This document shows positions 26,629 to 36,000 of a stretch of 64,000 bases of DNA, piece after piece; position 1 is the first letter of the stretch, and every line of letters begins with the position of its first letter. Source of the stretch: Chryseobacterium suipulveris (GTDB lineage Bacteria > Bacteroidota > Bacteroidia > Flavobacteriales > Weeksellaceae). The notes under the pieces are model-generated. The model was given only the letters and a program-made list of their open reading frames with translations, did not search any database and was not told the origin of the DNA. The DNA is taken from contig NZ_CP094532.1 of the NCBI RefSeq assembly GCF_022811685.1, positions 2,770,501-2,834,500 of the forward strand. The letters run 5' to 3'. Both the position numbers and the translations under genes were made by a program.

Positions 26629-28146
26629 TTAGGAATTTTTTAAATAGGTTTTCACTTTCCCCACAAAAGGATACATTACCAAATCTTCCGAAAAAGCAGG
26701 AACGATTTCTCGCACATCGTCATAAAGTTTCCTCGTCGATGCAGAAACCTTGTCCTTAAAACCTAAATATTCTATCGCCTGAACAATGGTGATAAGCTCG
26801 ATTGCCAAGACTTCAAACGCATTTTCAATGACCTTTTCACAGATCAGTGCGGCGTTGGTTCCCATACTCACAATATCCTGGTTATCGTTGTTGTTGGGAA
26901 TACTGTGAACGTACATCGGGTTCGAAAGCATTTGATTTTCAGCGGTTGTAGAAGTCGCCGTAAACTGCACTCCCTGCATTCCGAAGTTGAAACCCAGTTT
27001 TCCGAGGTTGACGAACGGCGGCAGAATCTCGTTGATTTTGGAGTTCAGTAAATAGTTGAGCTGTCTCTCAGCGAGCATTGTGAGTTTGGTTACCACGATT
27101 TTCAGCTTGTCCATTTCTAAAGAAATATAGTCGCCGTGAAAATTTCCGCCGTGGTAAACGTGCTCTTCTTCTGGAATAATGATCGGGTTGTCGTTTGCAG
27201 AATTCACCTCGTTTTCAAGAACGTTTTCAGTAAACTCCACCGTATCGAGAACAGGGCCCAAAATCTGCGGAACGCATCTAAGCGAGTAGTATTCCTGCAC
27301 TTTATCTTTGAAGATTTCCTCATTATTTTCCCCGTTGTAAAGGTAATCTTCTCTTTTTCTAATGAGTTGTGAATCTGCAAGATAACCTCTCATCAACTGC
27401 GCAACTTTTTGTTGTCCCAAATGTTTTTTGGTCGCATTGAGGGATTCTGAATAATGGTCGTCAAACGCCTGAACAATTTCATTGATCGCACACGAAAAAC
27501 GCACGGAATAATCTACCATTTTTTTTGCGTAAAAAGTATTGTTGATCCCGATTCCGGTCATTACGGAAGTTCCGTTCATCATTGCAATTCCCTCACGGAT
27601 TTCGATGTTGAGCGGGGTTAGATTTTCTGCGTCAAAAACTTCTTTCGTTGATTTTCTTTCACCTTTATAAAAAACCTCGCCTTCACCGATCAAGACAAGT
27701 GCAAGATGCGCCAACTGAACCAAATCGCCACTTGCGCCAACTCCGCCGTGCTCGAAAATCAAGGGCGTGATGTCTCTGTTAATCAATTCTTTAAGCAACA
27801 TAATTACCGACGGATGCACCGCTGATTTTGCCTGAGAAAGTGAACTGAGCCGAGCAAGCATCGCCGCTTTCACCGCATCGGGTTTCAGGGGATTTCCGGT
27901 TCCGGAAGAATGGCTCCTGATCAGGTTATACTGCAGCTGGTGTTTGTCGGAATCTTTTATTCGGTACTGCGCCATCGGACCAAATCCGGTATTGACGCCA
28001 TATATTATCTTTTTCTCGGAAAATTTTTTTAGAAACTGGAAACTTTCGTTAACCTTCTCCAAAAGCGAGTCGTCTAACTCTATCTTTTCATTTTCAAAAA
28101 TAACACGCTGAAAATCATCGATTTTCAAATTATTGGTAAGCTTCAT
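26629..28146 (-). CDS. Aromatic amino acid ammonia-lyase, tyrosine ammonia-lyase type
   Basis: A 505-aa MIO enzyme: Ala138-Ser139-Gly140 in GGVGASGDLVQLAH cyclise to the electrophilic MIO group, with YGVNTGFG (49-56) upstream. The selectivity loop reads LIRSHSSGTG. The sequence is very close in my memory to the Flavobacterium johnsoniae enzyme characterised as a specific tyrosine ammonia-lyase. It would make 4-coumarate, the aryl starter of flexirubin; the PaaK-like ligase at 30103 is a likely next step. Start ATG 28146; promoter at 28201-28208. Confidence 0.9.
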   Translation of the reverse strand: MKLTNNLKIDDFQRVIFENEKIELDDSLLEKVNESFQFLKKFSEKKIIYGVNTGFGPMAQYRIKDSDKHQLQYNLIRSHSSGTGNPLKPDAVKAAMLARLSSLSQAKSAVHPSVIMLLKELINRDITPLIFEHGGVGASGDLVQLAHLALVLIGEGEVFYKGERKSTKEVFDAENLTPLNIEIREGIAMMNGTSVMTGIGINNTFYAKKMVDYSVRFSCAINEIVQAFDDHYSESLNATKKHLGQQKVAQLMRGYLADSQLIRKREDYLYNGENNEEIFKDKVQEYYSLRCVPQILGPVLDTVEFTENVLENEVNSANDNPIIIPEEEHVYHGGNFHGDYISLEMDKLKIVVTKLTMLAERQLNYLLNSKINEILPPFVNLGKLGFNFGMQGVQFTATSTTAENQMLSNPMYVHSIPNNNDNQDIVSMGTNAALICEKVIENAFEVLAIELITIVQAIEYLGFKDKVSASTRKLYDDVREIVPAFSEDLVMYPFVGKVKTYLKNS

Positions 28147-28165
28147 TTAAATTTAATGGGCTGAA

Positions 28166-28199
28166 TTTGAATTAATTCAAATTATTGTCTTTAATTTTG
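28166..28199 (+). promoter_or_regulatory. Rightward promoter for the halogenase-like gene
   Basis: The -7 box TAATTTTG (28192-28199) is an exact TAnnTTTG match. An upstream TTTG (28166-28169) lies 22 bases before it, a spacing used by flavobacterial promoters. The expected start site is about 28205, roughly 30 bases before the ATG at 28235. Confidence 0.6.
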
Positions 28200-28200
28200 G

Positions 28201-28208
28201 CAAAGATA
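28201..28208 (-). promoter_or_regulatory. Leftward -7 box for the tyrosine ammonia-lyase operon
   Basis: On the minus strand this reads TATCTTTG, an exact TAnnTTTG match about 55 bases before the lyase ATG. It lies one base from the rightward -7 box, so the two polymerase footprints overlap completely. Confidence 0.6.
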
Positions 28209-28234
28209 TAATTTTATTAAAAAAATATCCCGCT

Positions 28235-29482
28235 ATGGTTAAAGAATTTGTGGATGTATTGGTAGTTGGAGCCGGTCCGTCCGGATGCGTATCTTCAGCT
28301 TGGCTGCAGCAAAACGGTGTGAAAGTGAAGGTGGTCGAAAAAGCTAAATTCCCACGATTCGTCATCGGAGAAAGCTTAATTCCGCGAGTGATGGATCATT
28401 TCGAAGAAGCGGGACTTTTCCCGGCATTGGATGAGATGGGTTTTGAGAAGAAATTAGGGGCGCGATTTTTAAGGGGCGATCAGGTTTGTAATTTTAACTT
28501 TAGCGACAAGTTTGGTGAAGGTTGGGACTGGACTTGGCAGGTTCCCCGTGCTGATTTCGATGATACTTTGGCTAAAGCCGCCATTTCAAAAGGTGTGGAT
28601 ATCGAGTTTGAAACAGAACTCACCGATATTAAATTCAACGGTACAGATTCGGTTTCAACCGTGAAAAACAAAAATGGCGATACTAAAGAAATCCACGCGA
28701 AATTCGTGATCGACTCCAGCGGATACGGAAGAGTTCTACCGCGACTTCTCGACTTAGAGAAACCCTCAAAACTCGATCCGCACTCTGCAATTTTTACCCA
28801 CGTGAAAGACGATACGCGAGTTCCGGGACAGGAAGGGACATTGATTACTTTCGACGTTTTGCAGACGAAAGTTTGGCTATGGGTCATTCCTTTTTCCAAT
28901 GGAAATACGAGCATCGGTATTGTAGGACCAACTGATTTTATCGAAGGACTTTCCGAAAGTGGTGATAATACAGAAGCGCTGCGAAACGCAATCAACCAAT
29001 CCGATTACTACCGCGATCGCTATCTGAATTCGGAATTTCTTTTTGAGCCGAGAAAACTCACCAATTATTCCTGTTCTGTGAAAAAACTTTACGGCGACGG
29101 ATTTGCATTAACCGGAAACGCTTCGGAATTCCTGGATCCCGTTTTTTCTTCGGGAATGGCCTTTGCAACTGAAGGCGGAATGCTTGCCGCAAAACTTGCA
29201 AAACGGCAGATCGAGGGAGAAACCGTCGATTGGGAGAAAGATTTTAAGGAATATATTCTTTACGGCGTCGATGTTTTCTCGACCTATGTGCAGGAATGGT
29301 ACACCGGAAATCTGCAAACATTATTCTTCCACCAACCGGAAAATCCTGAGGTGAAGAAAAAAATCTGTGCGGTTTTGGCGGGATACGTTTGGAATAAGGA
29401 AAATCCGTATGTGAAAAAGCACAAGAATGCCATTCGGAATATCGCCAAACTTCTTGAGGAAAATAAGTCGGTGGATTTTTAG
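28235..29482 (+). CDS. FAD-dependent oxidoreductase of the tryptophan halogenase family
   Basis: A 415-aa flavoprotein: VVGAGPSGCVSSAWL binds FAD, then FVIGESLIPR, DWTWQVPRADFD, and GDGFALTGNASEFLDPVFSSG in the second FAD motif. The fold is that of flavin-dependent halogenases and related monooxygenases. I could not identify the halogenase catalytic Lys with confidence, so hydroxylation or desaturation of the aryl group is as likely as chlorination (some flexirubins are chlorinated). It is divergent from the lyase gene and shares its promoter region. Confidence 0.85.
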   Translation: MVKEFVDVLVVGAGPSGCVSSAWLQQNGVKVKVVEKAKFPRFVIGESLIPRVMDHFEEAGLFPALDEMGFEKKLGARFLRGDQVCNFNFSDKFGEGWDWTWQVPRADFDDTLAKAAISKGVDIEFETELTDIKFNGTDSVSTVKNKNGDTKEIHAKFVIDSSGYGRVLPRLLDLEKPSKLDPHSAIFTHVKDDTRVPGQEGTLITFDVLQTKVWLWVIPFSNGNTSIGIVGPTDFIEGLSESGDNTEALRNAINQSDYYRDRYLNSEFLFEPRKLTNYSCSVKKLYGDGFALTGNASEFLDPVFSSGMAFATEGGMLAAKLAKRQIEGETVDWEKDFKEYILYGVDVFSTYVQEWYTGNLQTLFFHQPENPEVKKKICAVLAGYVWNKENPYVKKHKNAIRNIAKLLEENKSVDF

Positions 29483-29495
29483 CGATCCGCGCGAG

Positions 29496-30101
29496 TTATT
29501 TCTTTAAGTTTTTGCTGATTTCTTTCATCAGCAGTTTCCCGGTTTTCTGGTAAGCAAGCGCGACTCTGCCGTACTCCATGACCAGGTTTCTGCCTTTTGC
29601 GCCAATTCCGTCAATCTTATCGCCTTCCAGCTTGAGCAGGACTTGTGTCGGATTATCGGTTTCCACAAACTTCAATACCGAAGTAAGTTTTGCGGGCTGC
29701 ATCATCATACCGCCGTACCAACCGGGATAAAGCCACTTGGTTTCCACGATCAGCGTGTACTTTGAGGGAAGGTCTTTACCAAAAACGATATTTTTCATCG
29801 GGCTTAATCCTTTTGCAAAGTCATCGGCGAACCGGGTTTTGTTTTGCTGCCAATCTTCGCTCCACTTCTTCCATTCGTCTTCGTTTTTTGGATTTCCATC
29901 CAGAATATCTCTTTTTCGGTTTTCCAGGTATTGCTCTTCGGTGAGATTTTCCGCCATCATTTTCATATCGTCAAAAGTAACCTTTACATTGACTTCTTTC
30001 TGACCTTTCAAGAAATCGAAACTTCCAGAAACAACATTTAGCTTTTGTGCGGAAATCATTACCGATAAAGCGGCAAATACAAGAAGAAGTGATTTTTTCA
30101 T
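29496..30101 (-). CDS. Secreted protein of unknown function
   Basis: A 201-aa protein with a signal peptide ending ISAQ (MKKSLLLVFAALSVMISAQ). The mature part contains charged helical sequence (KRDILDGNPKNEDEWKKW) and then beta-rich stretches (KYTLIVETKWLYPGWYGG). I recognise no family. It lies one base after the ligase gene on the same strand and so is cotranscribed; its stop converges with the flavoprotein gene 13 bases away. Confidence 0.65.
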   Translation of the reverse strand: MKKSLLLVFAALSVMISAQKLNVVSGSFDFLKGQKEVNVKVTFDDMKMMAENLTEEQYLENRKRDILDGNPKNEDEWKKWSEDWQQNKTRFADDFAKGLSPMKNIVFGKDLPSKYTLIVETKWLYPGWYGGMMMQPAKLTSVLKFVETDNPTQVLLKLEGDKIDGIGAKGRNLVMEYGRVALAYQKTGKLLMKEISKNLKK

Positions 30102-30102
30102 T

Positions 30103-31407
30103 TTAGTAATTTTTGTCGCGCAAATCTATAAAATTAATCGGTTTTCTACTTAACGCATGGTGCACTTCCCTGAAAAGCTCTTCGTGGGTGCAAACCTCGA
30201 TTTCGGGTGAAACCCTGATCTTCGCGCGAAAGTGGTCTTTCACTTCTTTGATAAATTTCTCCGATTCGTCTTTGCAGCTGACTTTCACCAGTATTTCATC
30301 CATCCCTACCTTATCTTTCCTAATAATGATTTGATAACAGGAAATCCCCTGATAAGAACGGAGCAGATCACTCAGAACTGGCGGATAAAGCGTCGTTCCT
30401 TTGTATTTAATCATCTGTTGTTTTCGCCCGATTACCGGACCGAGCCGCATCGTTGTTCTGCCGCATTCACATGGTTCGTAGTGCGGCTTTACGATATCTC
30501 CCGTCCTGAATCTCAGCAGCGGAATTGCTTCAACTCCTAAAGTTGTGATGACCAGTTCGCCGCTTTCACCTTCTTTGACGGGGTTTTGGTCATCATCCAG
30601 AATCTCAGTAATGATCAGCTCCGGATGGTGATGCCCACCTTTTTGAAATTCACATTCGGTAAAGGCGGTACTCATTTCAGTGGAGGCATACGTTGAAAAC
30701 AGTTTGATGTTCCACTTTTCAGCAATTTTTTTTGAAAGTTCCGAGTCGGTGAAATCCTGTTCGCGCAAGCTTTCACCAATGCAAACCGCGCCGTAAACGG
30801 ATGAATTCTGATAGTCAATTCCGTGATTTTCAGCGTACTCGATCATTTTCAGAAGAAATGACGGAACGGTAATCAACCATTTCGGTCGGTAACGCAAAAT
30901 GCTGTCCCACTGAAGTTCAGGAATTCCGGGTCCCATTCGGATGACTCCTGCTCCCATTTTTCGTAAACCAAGAAAATAAGCCATTCCTGCCATAAACCGC
31001 TTGTCGATGGTGGTCATCATCTGTACCAAATCACCTTTTTCTATTCCTGCACAGGCAAAAGAAATCGCCTCATTATAAGCAAGCCGTTCCAAATCTTGGT
31101 CTGAAAGTCCGAAAGTGACCGGATCGCCGAGTGTGCCGGAAGTTGTGCTGTAATCCACAATTCTATCCGTGGGAACACAGAAGAAATCGAGGTTGTTTTT
31201 CTGAAGGTCGTCTTTGGAAGTGGTGGGTAATTTTGAAAGGTTTTCCAATGTTTTAATCGCCGAAATATCAATTTGATTCTCTGCAAAAAGCTTTTGGTAG
31301 AAGTCGGAATTTTCTTTTAAATAAGTTAGAAGTTCCCGCAGTTTCTGCTCCTGAAAAGATTTGATTTCTTCTTTGGAGGCGTATTCTATGGATGGTTTAA
31401 GGTTCAA
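30103..31407 (-). CDS. PaaK-like AMP-forming aryl/acyl ligase
   Basis: A 434-aa adenylate-forming enzyme of the phenylacetate-CoA ligase type. The P-loop-like motif is TTSGTLGDPVTFG, followed by YASTEMS and RTGDIV. It probably activates 4-coumarate (product of the lyase) as an adenylate and loads it on ACP or CoA for polyene extension; ApeH plays that part in aryl polyene clusters. It closes the cluster on this side. Confidence 0.85.
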   Translation of the reverse strand: MNLKPSIEYASKEEIKSFQEQKLRELLTYLKENSDFYQKLFAENQIDISAIKTLENLSKLPTTSKDDLQKNNLDFFCVPTDRIVDYSTTSGTLGDPVTFGLSDQDLERLAYNEAISFACAGIEKGDLVQMMTTIDKRFMAGMAYFLGLRKMGAGVIRMGPGIPELQWDSILRYRPKWLITVPSFLLKMIEYAENHGIDYQNSSVYGAVCIGESLREQDFTDSELSKKIAEKWNIKLFSTYASTEMSTAFTECEFQKGGHHHPELIITEILDDDQNPVKEGESGELVITTLGVEAIPLLRFRTGDIVKPHYEPCECGRTTMRLGPVIGRKQQMIKYKGTTLYPPVLSDLLRSYQGISCYQIIIRKDKVGMDEILVKVSCKDESEKFIKEVKDHFRAKIRVSPEIEVCTHEELFREVHHALSRKPINFIDLRDKNY

Positions 31408-31432
31408 AGTGTCAGAATTTTTTTTAAAAAAA

Positions 31433-32641
31433 TTATTGAAGCAAATATTCGTGAAGCGGAACCAACTCTATTGTTTTTCCATCGACATCAAATGAATCCT
31501 TCTGGTCAAAAGTAACTATTTTTCCTTTCGGTTCGTCGAAAAAATTCAGCGCATCGAGCAACCCGTCGAATTCGCGCTTCATATTGTCGGCGGTTATTTC
31601 GTAGCACGACTGAACGACTTGTGCTGCTTTTCCCTTTTCTATCGCCACAAAATCACACTCTTTTTTTTCATTAAAGTAATAGATTTCCTGATATTTTCTT
31701 CTCAAATGAAGGTAAACCGCATTCTCCAAACGCCTTCCTTTTTCTTCGGTAAAAACGATGGAATTATGGGTGAAAAGTCCCAAATCGATGACATAAACTT
31801 TCCTCGGATTCCGGATTTGCGTTTTAACGGAATAACTGAATTTCGGGAGGAACTGAACGATATATGAATTTTCCAAATGTGAAAAATAATCAGTGATAGC
31901 GCTCACAGATTTCAGTCCAAACAAATCCTTCATTTTGGTTGCTGAAACCGGTTTTCCGATATTCGAGATTAAATACACCGTCAACTGAAACAGCGAATTC
32001 ACATCACGGATTCCATATCTCACGGCGATATCGCGATTCAAAACATCGATTAAAAGTCGCTGCAGAACCAATCCGTTTCCTGTGATTAGAAATTCAGGAA
32101 AACCACCATCGGCAAGATATTTTTCGGTTGCAGAACTACTGCTTTCCAATTCTTTGAATTTTAAAAACTCGGAAAAAGAAAATGGCAAGAGTTCATATGG
32201 GAGATTTCTTCCGGTAAGTTTTGTTCCTAATTCGCGGCTCATCAATGAAGCATTAGAACCTGTAACAACAACTTTATAACCTTCGTCTAATTTTTGCCGA
32301 ACATAGAGTTCCCAACCTTCAAATATCTGTATTTCATCAAAAAAAAGTTGCTTTACATTTCTTTCTTTGATGATGGAATCCAAGCGCTGAAAGTCGGTCA
32401 TTTCAAAACCTGCCAATCTCGGGTCTTCAAAATTCAGAAAAAGAGAATTTTCAAGATTTTTGTTCATCAACTGAAGCATCATTGTGCTTTTTCCGGCTCT
32501 TCGAACACCCGTGATCAGGATAACAAAATTATCATACACCTCGATTTCATTTAGTTTTTCTCTTTCCAAACCGAGTTTTTTATCAAAAAATATTTCATTT
32601 TGATAATCGATAACTTCCATTAACTGACTCTCTGTTAGCAT
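31433..32641 (-). CDS. AAA-type ATPase with DUF4143 C-terminal domain
   Basis: Walker A TGVRRAGKSTMMLQ and Walker B QLFFDEIQIFEGWE mark an AAA_14 ATPase; the C-terminal DUF4143 part carries a nuclease-like segment (EKKECDFVAIEKGKAAQVVQ). Upstream in frame there is an ATG at 32659, but the -7 box at 32662-32669 would put transcription start inside it, so I use ATG 32641. Such proteins are common in anaerobes and Bacteroidetes and of unknown function. It stands alone. Confidence 0.85.
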   Translation of the reverse strand: MLTESQLMEVIDYQNEIFFDKKLGLEREKLNEIEVYDNFVILITGVRRAGKSTMMLQLMNKNLENSLFLNFEDPRLAGFEMTDFQRLDSIIKERNVKQLFFDEIQIFEGWELYVRQKLDEGYKVVVTGSNASLMSRELGTKLTGRNLPYELLPFSFSEFLKFKELESSSSATEKYLADGGFPEFLITGNGLVLQRLLIDVLNRDIAVRYGIRDVNSLFQLTVYLISNIGKPVSATKMKDLFGLKSVSAITDYFSHLENSYIVQFLPKFSYSVKTQIRNPRKVYVIDLGLFTHNSIVFTEEKGRRLENAVYLHLRRKYQEIYYFNEKKECDFVAIEKGKAAQVVQSCYEITADNMKREFDGLLDALNFFDEPKGKIVTFDQKDSFDVDGKTIELVPLHEYLLQ

Positions 32642-32661
32642 AATACTAATTTTATTCATTA

Positions 32662-32669
32662 CAAATGTA
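32662..32669 (-). promoter_or_regulatory. -7 box of the DUF4143 ATPase gene
   Basis: Minus-strand TACATTTG fits TAnnTTTG exactly. Its position favours the ATG at 32641 as start codon. Confidence 0.5.
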
Positions 32670-32829
32670 CATTTTTATTTGATACTATCAAATATTTTCG
32701 TTCGTTACTATCAAATAATATTGTAGTTTAATAACAAATACAATCTTTCATTTATAACGAAAACCTTTATCCATCAGTAACAAACAATATCTTCCATTTT
32801 AAATGAAAGTAATTTTTCACATTCATTAA

Positions 32830-32988
32830 GAGCCTGTTTAAATTTTACCAAATAAACCTGAATTTGTTTTCCCCAACCCTAAAAGGAGCAAATTCAGGTT
32901 TATTTGGAAGGAAATTTTCCTCCCTTTAGGAACGGGGTAAAGAAAATTTCCGATATAATTTTTTTTTGAATAAAATTTAAACAAGCTC
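32830..32988 (+). mobile_element. 159-bp MITE, copy 1
   Basis: Terminal inverted repeats of 18 bases (left GAGCCTGTTTAAATTTTA, right its complement with one mismatch) are flanked by direct repeats TAA at 32827-32829 and 32989-32991. The interior holds a perfect 19-base-pair hairpin (arms CCAAATAAACCTGAATTTG and complement) and a second hairpin with GGAAATTTTC arms. There is no coding capacity. The same element in inverted orientation, also 159 bp, is at 39026-39184. The TAA duplication would suit an IS5-type (TNA) transposase acting in trans; none is in the window. Confidence 0.9.
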
Positions 32989-33050
32989 TAAACAAGGTAT
33001 TTCAAACAAAAACCTCTTAGAAAATCAGTGAAATTTTCCTTAAAATTCCT

Positions 33051-33058
33051 TATATTCG
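33051..33058 (+). promoter_or_regulatory. Probable -7 box of ileS
   Basis: TATATTCG matches TAnnTTTG in seven of eight bases and lies 33 bases before the ileS ATG. The TTCG ending recurs in the box before the TPP riboswitch (59710). Confidence 0.4.
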
Positions 33059-33091
33059 CACTCTTAAAATTTGCAACAGAACAGTTTGAAA

Positions 33092-36000
33092 ATGAAGAAG
33101 TTTAACGAATACAAAAACCTTGATTTAACCGCAGTTGCCGACGGAGTTTCCAAATTTTGGAACGAAAACGACACCTTCAGAAAATCGGTTGAAATCCGTG
33201 AAGGACAACCGGAATATGTATTTTACGAAGGGCCGCCTTCCGCAAACGGAATGCCGGGAATTCATCACGTAATGGCGAGAGCGATTAAGGATATTTTCTG
33301 CCGTTTTCAGACGCAGAACGGTAAAAAAGTATTCAGAAAAGCAGGTTGGGACACTCACGGTTTGCCAATAGAACTGGGCGTTGAGAAAGAATTGGGCATC
33401 ACCAAAGAAGACATCGGAACCAAAATTTCCGTTGAAGATTACAATAAAGCCTGTCGTGAAGCCGTAATGCGCTACACCGACGTTTGGAACGACCTGACCG
33501 AAAAAATTGGTTATTGGGTGGATTTGGATGATCCTTACATCACCTACGAACCAAAATATATGGAAACCGTTTGGTGGTTGCTGAAACAACTCTACGACAA
33601 AGGGTTGCTTTACAAAGGTTACACCATTCAACCATATTCTCCAAAAGCGGGAACCGGACTTTCCTCGCACGAACTGAATCAGCCTGGAACTTACCGCGAT
33701 GTGAGCGATACGACGATTGTTGCACAGTTTAAGGTGAAAAAATTGTCTGAAGCTTTAAACAAAAAACTAGGGGCAGGAAGCACAGAAGCATGCGACATTG
33801 CAGAACATACTTGTGGTGGTGCGATGCACTGGGCAGAATTTGATAAAGAAAAAGAAGAGCCAATCCACATTTTAGCGTGGACGACCACTCCTTGGACACT
33901 TCCTTCAAACACAGCACTTGCAGTTGGTCGCGACATCGAATATGTTTTAGTAAAAACCTTTAACCAATATACTTTCGAGCCAATTAATATTGTTTTGGCA
34001 AGAGTTCTTTTGGTGAAAAATTTCGGTAAAAAATATGTTGAAGGAACAGAAGAAGATTTCAAAAATTACACTTCCGAAAGCAAAACGATTCCTTACCAAA
34101 TTTTAGCAGAATTTACCGGTGAAGATTTAGCCGGAACTGAATACGAACAACTGATTCCGTGGTTTTTGCCAAATGAAACTCCTGAGCAAGCGTTCAGAGT
34201 AATTGTTGGCGATTTCGTAACAACAGAAGACGGAACCGGAATCGTGCATATTGCGCCGACTTTTGGTGCGGATGACGCGCGTGTTGCGAAAGAAAACGGC
34301 GTTCCTCCGATGTTGGTGAAAGATGAAAACGATAATCTTGTTCCGCTTGTTGACCTTCAGGGAAAATTTTTGAAAGGTGAAAATGTTCCGGAAGTTTTCA
34401 GTGGAAAATACATCAAAAACGAATATTACGATGACGGAATTGCTCCTGAGAAATCTTGGGATGTGGAACTCGCCATTCTCTTAAAAACTGAAAACAAGGC
34501 ATTTAAGGTTGAGAAATACGTCCACTCTTATCCGCATTGCTGGAGAACGGACAAGCCGGTTCTTTACTATCCGTTGGATTCGTGGTTTGTGAAAATGACC
34601 GACAAACGTCAGCGTTTGGTTGAACTGAACGAAACCATCAACTGGAAACCGAAATCCACCGGTGAAGGTCGTTTTGCAAACTGGTTGGAAAATGTAAACG
34701 ACTGGAATCTTTCCCGTTCAAGATATTGGGGAATTCCTTTGCCAATCTGGAGAACGGATGATTTCAAAGAAGAAAAAATTATCGGTTCAGTTGAAGAATT
34801 AATTTCAGAAATTAATATATCAATCACTGCAGGTGTAATGTCCGAAAATCCGTTCAAAAATTTTGAAATCGGCAATATGTCGGCGGAAAACTATGCGGAG
34901 ATTGATTTGCATAAAAATATTGTGGACCAAATTGTCCTCGTTTCCGATTCAGGAAAACCGATGAAACGCGAAAACGACCTGATTGACGTTTGGTTCGATT
35001 CCGGTTCTATGCCGTATGCACAACTTCATTATCCTTTTGAAAATAAGGAAATGATTGATGAAGGACACGCTTTCCCAGCAGATTTCATTGCGGAAGGTGT
35101 TGACCAAACCCGCGGTTGGTTCTATACGCTTCACGCGATTGCGACGGCAGTTTTCGATTCGGTTGCATATAAAAATGTGGTTTCCAATGGTTTGGTTTTA
35201 GATAAGAACGGACAGAAAATGTCGAAACGTCTTGGAAATGCAGTTGATCCGTTTGAAACTTTGGCAAAATACGGTCCCGATGCAACACGTTGGTATATGA
35301 TTTCCAATGCCAATCCGTGGGAAAACCTGAAATTTGATGTTGAGGGAATTGATGAAGTTCGCCGAAAATTCTTCGGAACATTGTATAATACTTATTCATT
35401 TTTCGCACTTTATGCCAATGTTGACGGTTTTAAATACGAAGAAAAGGATGTGGAAAACCGTCCGGAAATCGACCGTTGGATTCTTTCTGAACTGAATCTT
35501 TTAATTAAAGAAGTAAAAGAATTTTACGAAGATTATGAGCCAACAAAAGTGGCGAGAGCAATCAATACTTTCGTTAATGACAATTTAAGTAACTGGTATG
35601 TAAGACTTTGCCGCCGCCGTTTTTGGAAAGGCGATTACACGGAGGACAAAATTTCTGCATATCAGACTTTATACACCTGCTTGGAAACCGTTGCAAAACT
35701 TTCTGCACCGATTGCGCCTTTCTTTATGGATCAATTATTCCAGGATTTGAATGCAGTGACTGGAAAAGAATCGAAGGTTTCTGTTCACTTAACGGATTTC
35801 CCGACTGCGGATGAAAGCAAAATCGATACAGATTTGGTGGAGAAAACGCATTTGGCTCAAACCATTACTTCAATGGTATTTTCATTAAGAAAGAAAGAAA
35901 ACATCAAAGTTCGCCAACCGTTGCAAAAAGTGATGATTCCGGTTTTGGATAAAAAAACAGAGGAGCAGATTTTAGCAGTTTCTGAACTGATTAAACAGGA

